DNA from: CALAED01 sp036378315 | GTDB lineage: Bacteria > Actinomycetota > Actinomycetes > Streptosporangiales > Streptosporangiaceae | Length of the DNA: 64,000 bases | Direction: 5' to 3' | Assembly: GCA_036378315.1 (NCBI GenBank) | Contig: DASUWU010000044.1 | Span: forward strand, 16,912 to 80,911 | Part shown: positions 61,558 through 64,000 of the stretch, in pieces | Position numbering within the stretch: the first letter of the stretch is position 1 | Layout: the number at the start of each line of letters is the position of its first letter | The notes under the pieces: generated by a model | The model's input: the letters and a program-made list of their open reading frames with translations, nothing else | The model's database searches: none | What the model was told of the DNA's origin: nothing | Translations under genes and position numbers: made by a program

Positions 61558-62289
61558 ATGACAACGATTCTGGCCCCCTACCACCTCGACGAGCGCATCG
61601 GCGACCTCGGCGTGCCGGCCGACCGTACGGTCGTCACCTCCCTGCCGCCGGGCGACCCCTGGTCACGGATGGCGGTGCAGTACGCGGCCGTCGCCGACCA
61701 GGTGGCCGAGGCCGTACGCGCCGGCGAGCGGCCCACGGTGATCTCCGGCGACTGTACGACGGCGCTCGGCACGATCGCCGGGCTACAACGAGCCGGGCTC
61801 GACCCGGCCATCGTCTGGCTCGACGCCCACGGCGACGTGCAGACCCCGGAGACCACCACGTCGGGTTACCTCGGTGGCATGCCGCTGCGCCTGCTCGTCG
61901 GCCATCGGCGCGACCTCATCGCCGACCGGCTCGGCCTGCGCGACGTCCCCGAGGAGCGCGTCGTGCTCGTCGATGCGCGCGAACTGGACCCGCCGGAGGC
62001 CGACTACCTGGCCGGCTCGGCGATCCGGCGTACCACCGTCGAGGAACTGGCCGGCGACCTGCTGCCGGACGGCCCGCTGTACCTGCACGTCGACTTCGAC
62101 GTCGTCGACCCGGACGAGCTGCCCGGGCTCCTGTTCCCCGCGCCCGGCGGCCCGCCCTTCGATGCCGTCGCGGACGCCATCCGCCGCGTCCTGGCAACCG
62201 GCCGGGTCGCCGCCTTCGGCGCCGCCTGTACGTGGCACCCCGGCCAGGGCGACCCCGACCGCGTCCGTCCCCTGCTCCAGACCGGATAA
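61558..62289 (+). CDS. Arginase/ureohydrolase family protein with altered metal site
   Basis: 243 residues. Ureohydrolase fold with VWLDAHGD (D89, H91, D93) and HVDFDVVDP (D179, D181, D184). The first metal ligand motif, GGDHS in arginase, reads SGDCTTALG with C66 in place of His. The protein is also shorter than arginase (about 300). One manganese could still bind; substrate unknown. A leaderless start fits TAACCT seven bases ahead. Confidence 0.88.
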   Translation: MTTILAPYHLDERIGDLGVPADRTVVTSLPPGDPWSRMAVQYAAVADQVAEAVRAGERPTVISGDCTTALGTIAGLQRAGLDPAIVWLDAHGDVQTPETTTSGYLGGMPLRLLVGHRRDLIADRLGLRDVPEERVVLVDARELDPPEADYLAGSAIRRTTVEELAGDLLPDGPLYLHVDFDVVDPDELPGLLFPAPGGPPFDAVADAIRRVLATGRVAAFGAACTWHPGQGDPDRVRPLLQTG

Positions 62290-62314
62290 GCGCACTGCCG
62301 AATGCTTCGGGGGT

Positions 62315-63049
62315 TCACTTCGGGGCGCCGTTCAGGATTTCAACCTTGCCCGTATCCAACGAGTAGTACGCGCTGACCACTGCCAGCTTTCCTTCGCGCA
62401 CCAACGGTCTGAGGTCCTGATTGCCGCGCAGCACGTCCGCGGTCAACCTCGCCTGAGCTTTGGTCATCGTCTCGACGGGGTCGGAGCTCTTCGTCCTCGC
62501 GGCCTTTTCGTACGCGGGGCGCAGCGCCTCCGCGATCGCCTGCAGGTTGCCCGGAAGCGACGTGCCTTTCCGCAGAGCCTTGTACGCGGCGGAGATCGCA
62601 CCGCACCGCTGGTGACCGAGCACGACGATCAGCGGAGTACCACTGGTCAGCGGCCCGTATTCAACGGATCCGGTCACCACCGGCCCCACGGTCTGCCCGC
62701 CGGTGCGCGTCACGTAAAGGTCACCCAGCCCGGTGTCGAAGACAAGCTCCGGCGGGACCCGGGAATCGATGCACGCCAACACCACTCCGTAGGGTTGCTG
62801 CTTGGTGGCCAGCAACTGCCTGCGGGTGGGATCGCGATCAGGATGCTCGAGCGCGCCGGTCACCCAGCGCCTGTTGCCGCTCATCAACCGTTCGAAGGCC
62901 GCTTTCGGTGAGCTCGGCGACGGCTTTGGGGTGGGCGCTGGCGCCACCTGGTTCACCAGCTCGGCCGACGAGCAACCGGCAAGAAGCGCCGTCGCGAAGG
63001 ACGCCCCCAGTAGCGTTCGTCGCCCCGGACCGTCGGCTGGCACTCTCAC
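62315..63049 (-). CDS. Exported lipoprotein beta-carbonic anhydrase
   Basis: 244 residues. The N-terminus MRVPADGPGRRTLLGASFATALLAGC in parts is a lipoprotein signal with a possible twin-arginine pair (R10, R11) and lipobox LLAGC, C26. The beta-class zinc site is complete: C93, D95 and R97 in ACIDSR, then H146 and C149 in GHQRCG. It hydrates CO2, here outside the membrane. The GTG at 63049 is chosen because GGAAGG lies nine bases ahead and it gives a proper signal peptide; the open frame continues far upstream. Confidence 0.9.
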   Translation of the reverse strand: MRVPADGPGRRTLLGASFATALLAGCSSAELVNQVAPAPTPKPSPSSPKAAFERLMSGNRRWVTGALEHPDRDPTRRQLLATKQQPYGVVLACIDSRVPPELVFDTGLGDLYVTRTGGQTVGPVVTGSVEYGPLTSGTPLIVVLGHQRCGAISAAYKALRKGTSLPGNLQAIAEALRPAYEKAARTKSSDPVETMTKAQARLTADVLRGNQDLRPLVREGKLAVVSAYYSLDTGKVEILNGAPK

Positions 63050-63206
63050 GACCTGAAGCCTTCCCACCACCGGCAAGCGCCCGGCAATGGAACCCCATGG
63101 CATGAACCAAGAACCGCCTGTTCCTGGCAGGCCGTCCTCCCGCGGAAGTGCTCCTACGCCAATGTAGAGCCAGACCGTACATGGGCGCTGAAACAGAGCC
63201 TTGCCG

Positions 63207-63563
63207 TCAGCGGTCGGTGTCCTTGGGGTGGCGAGGAGATGCGTAGACGACCCAGACGGTACGGCTGTCGTCGTCGATGACGTACCGGACGCGGCCGCCG
63301 CTGGTGACTTCGTATTCCCACTGCTCGAGATGGCGGCCGTTGTGGCAGTGGGTGGCGAGATCTCCACGAAGGCGATGCTGGCGTTCGTGGTTGGATCGGG
63401 AACGTGGTTCCCTGCGCATCGCGTCGAGGCATCGGCGCGTGTTGGAGACGGCGAGGCGGCAGAGTTCTTCCCAGCCTCGGGCCGCCTCGCTGGTGCCGAA
63501 CCGAACGTCCCATTCTTCGTCTGGCGGTGGGACGGTGACTCTGTCACCTCGTTTGGGACTCAA
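63207..63563 (-). CDS. RelE/ParE-like toxin of a type II toxin-antitoxin pair
   Basis: 118 residues. The C-terminal part, HRLRGDLATHCHNGRHLEQW followed by YEVTSGGRVRYVIDDDSRTVWVVYASPRHP, has the beta-sheet order of RelE/ParE-type toxins common in actinobacteria. The first 50 residues are helical. Its start overlaps the stop of the upstream antitoxin gene by four bases, the usual coupling of such pairs. The target (mRNA or gyrase) cannot be told. Confidence 0.8.
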   Translation of the reverse strand: MSPKRGDRVTVPPPDEEWDVRFGTSEAARGWEELCRLAVSNTRRCLDAMRREPRSRSNHERQHRLRGDLATHCHNGRHLEQWEYEVTSGGRVRYVIDDDSRTVWVVYASPRHPKDTDR

Positions 63564-64000
63564 GGCGTGACCTCGACCGGTCCGAAGTCGCCGGAGGTCG
63601 GCCGGATGGCCTCTTCATACTGCGCGCGGTCGGCCTTGATCCGTGCGGTGGCGCGCCAGCCGACGATCACTTCCTGGGCGTTCGTGTCGAGGTCGAGTTC
63701 GGCGGCGTCGGACAGCGCGTCGACCAGCTCGACAGTGAAGGCGCGGACCTCCTCGGTGCTCAGGTGGCGTACCCAGGGGAAGACGTCGGGCATGGCGAGC
63801 AGCAACGCGCGGGCACTCGGGTCGTGCTTCATCAGCGCCAGGAAGATCCGCGATGCGGTCGTCAGCGTCTCGTCACGCGGTTCTTCGCGGTCGACTGCCG
63901 TGAGGTAGAAGTCGGGGGCGTCACGGTGGGTGACCCGCAGCCGGCCCAGCCGTGAGGCGCGCTCGGCGACAGACTTTGGGTTGCGGGACAGGTCGGAGAA
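63560..64000 (-). CDS. Phd/YefM-like antitoxin with long C-terminal part, 5' end beyond the window
   Basis: 147 codons are inside the window and the frame runs on past base 64000. The first visible residues FSDLSRNPKSVAERASRLGRL and VTHRDAPDFYLTAV match the DNA-binding Phd/YefM fold (prevent-host-death family). The remaining 100 residues form a helical extension (LMPDVFPWVRHLSTEEVRAF-like, then ATARIKADRAQYEEAI) that should wrap the toxin. ATG 63832 is only an internal methionine. The stop overlaps the toxin start. Confidence 0.82.
   Translation of the reverse strand, partial: FSDLSRNPKSVAERASRLGRLRVTHRDAPDFYLTAVDREEPRDETLTTASRIFLALMKHDPSARALLLAMPDVFPWVRHLSTEEVRAFTVELVDALSDAAELDLDTNAQEVIVGWRATARIKADRAQYEEAIRPTSGDFGPVEVTP

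Noticed and set aside
63050..63547. N-terminal extension of the carbonic anhydrase to base 63547
   Set aside because: The extra residues have no family likeness, overlap the toxin gene, and would bury the lipoprotein signal; GTG 63049 has a good ribosome site.

Overview
The window is chromosomal DNA of a high-GC, filamentous-type actinobacterium. Pointers are the rex-hemACD cluster, a menaquinone-linked nuoA-N operon, the XRE/DUF397/anti-sigma-like ATPase trio, a BldC-like MerR protein, many GTG starts and many apparently leaderless genes. Streptosporangiales (Nonomuraea or Actinomadura-like) is my best guess, but this is an inference from gene content and not a phylogenetic result. No tRNA, rRNA, CRISPR array, insertion sequence or prophage was found. 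No gene-free stretch exceeds about 240 bases.

Layout. 1-2260: the end of a HAD phosphatase, a seven-helix membrane protein with a C-terminal ABM domain, and a glutaredoxin-like protein. 2381-8320: rex with its own Rex operator, then hemA, hemC, hemD (fused to a CobA-like methyltransferase) and hemB. 8336-14313: an accessory signalling block between hemB and hemL, holding a membrane-anchored HTH regulator, a divergent 63-residue secreted peptide, an NB-ARC/TPR ATPase, a degenerate prim-pol protein and a receptor-type pseudokinase. 14419-20958: hemL, a DapA-like lyase with divergent LysR regulator, the XRE/DUF397/ATPase trio, a DMT transporter and a histidine phosphatase. 21009-24925: the system II cytochrome c maturation operon resA-ccdA-resB-ccsB. 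24930-30762: small membrane proteins, a zincin-like protein with a small partner, a BldC-like regulator, a PLP dehydratase and two tandem secreted beta-propeller proteins. 30915-50440: PAP2 protein, menG, menJ, all fourteen nuo genes and a polyprenyl diphosphate synthase. 50416-64000: mixed small transcription units (rarD, msrA, unknown membrane proteins, methyltransferases, TetR/DHA2 efflux pair, arginase-like protein, lipoprotein carbonic anhydrase) ending in a toxin-antitoxin pair cut by the window edge.

How the genes fit together. The central theme is respiration. Heme synthesis (hemA, C, D, B, L), heme attachment to cytochrome c (resA-ccsB), menaquinone methylation, side-chain reduction and side-chain synthesis (menG, menJ, polyprenyl synthase) and complex I (nuo) all lie within 50 kb. 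Rex, the NADH/NAD+ sensor encoded at 2493, has a clear operator in front of its own heme operon (2383-2400) and a perfect one in front of menJ-nuo (32469-32488), so the window carries both the sensor and two probable target operons.

The most unusual material is regulatory: twin identical palindromes between the HTH-membrane protein and the secreted peptide, a perfect inverted repeat covering the -10 box and start codon of a small cysteine protein at 52928, a shared palindrome in front of both the bldC-like gene and the cytochrome c operon, a 17-codon minicistron bridging rex and hemA, and a pseudokinase receptor.
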